A stretch of 5,637 nucleotides of DNA, taken from assembly GCA_040756575.1 (NCBI GenBank), contig JBFLYP010000040.1, forward strand, positions 1-5,637, read 5' to 3'. Positions 5,538 to 5,637 of the stretch are shown piece after piece. The stretch comes from DTYU01 sp040756575. Lineage in GTDB: Bacteria > Bacillota > Desulfotomaculia > Desulfotomaculales > Ammonificaceae. Every line of letters begins with the position of its first letter. Positions within the stretch are counted from its first letter, which is position 1. Below the pieces are notes generated by a model. That model worked only from the letters and a program-made list of their open reading frames with translations. It did no database searches and was not told where the DNA came from. The position numbers and the translations under genes are program-made.

Positions 5538-5637
5538 ATGGTAGACTCTTTTCGTGGGGACCCAAGCAGTAATTGCAGGTGTTCCCGGAAAGGGGTGGAA
5601 GTGGTGGCCCATATTCTTGACCCAAGTGACATGCGGT
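5538..5637 (+). CDS. Possible start of a gene running off the right edge (unidentified)
   Basis: The frame is open from 5517 to the window end. An ATG at 5538 gives MVDSFRGDPSSNCRC onward. A later GTG at 5601 or 5604, with AAGGGG about 5-8 bases before it, would give VVAHILDPSDMR, and this is the better supported start. Only 12-33 residues are visible, so no family can be assigned. It lies downstream of the terminator at 5371-5405, as expected for a new transcription unit. Confidence 0.35.
   Translation, partial: MVDSFRGDPSSNCRCSRKGVEVVAHILDPSDMR

Overview
This window looks like chromosomal DNA from a bacterium with strong purine-rich ribosome binding sites, TTG as well as ATG starts, and several c-di-GMP signalling proteins. 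I infer a low-to-mid GC Firmicute of the Desulfotomaculum/Moorella type, without certainty. Base composition is mixed. The gene at 3324-4922 is visibly G+C-rich, while the leftward genes and their promoters are richer in A+T.

Left half (1-2590), all genes on the minus strand, in transcription order: a stand-alone NtrC-type receiver protein (2341-1961), a 313-residue DNA-binding protein with two HTH modules and an ORF6C-like segment (1780-839), and an HD-GYP phosphodiesterase that runs off the left edge (559-1). The receiver and HD-GYP genes each start with TTG. Each is preceded by a near-perfect sigma-54 (-24/-12) promoter, and each promoter has three GTGTACC-like iterons about 100-150 bases upstream of the expected transcript start. 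The two leader regions and the first codons of both genes are diverged copies of one ancestral segment. The HD-GYP protein appears to keep only a collapsed receiver domain at its N-terminus.

Middle (2590-3320): a stretch with a 13-bp tandem duplication, a frameshifted remnant of a DUF72 gene, and a short unassigned reading frame.

Right half, plus strand: a 532-residue PAS-GGDEF-HD-GYP protein (3324-4922) with an excellent ribosome binding site. Its GGDEF signature, inhibitory RxxD site and most HD-GYP metal ligands are all present. After it comes about 700 bases without a recognisable intact gene. That stretch holds an inverted repeat at the stop codon, a strong intrinsic terminator (5371-5405), and possibly the first codons of a gene continuing past the right edge.

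Taken together this is a c-di-GMP signalling locus: one bifunctional synthase/phosphodiesterase, one further phosphodiesterase, and one receiver protein, the last two apparently under sigma-54 and an unknown enhancer-binding activator. The paired, duplicated sigma-54 promoters with iterons are the most interesting signal.
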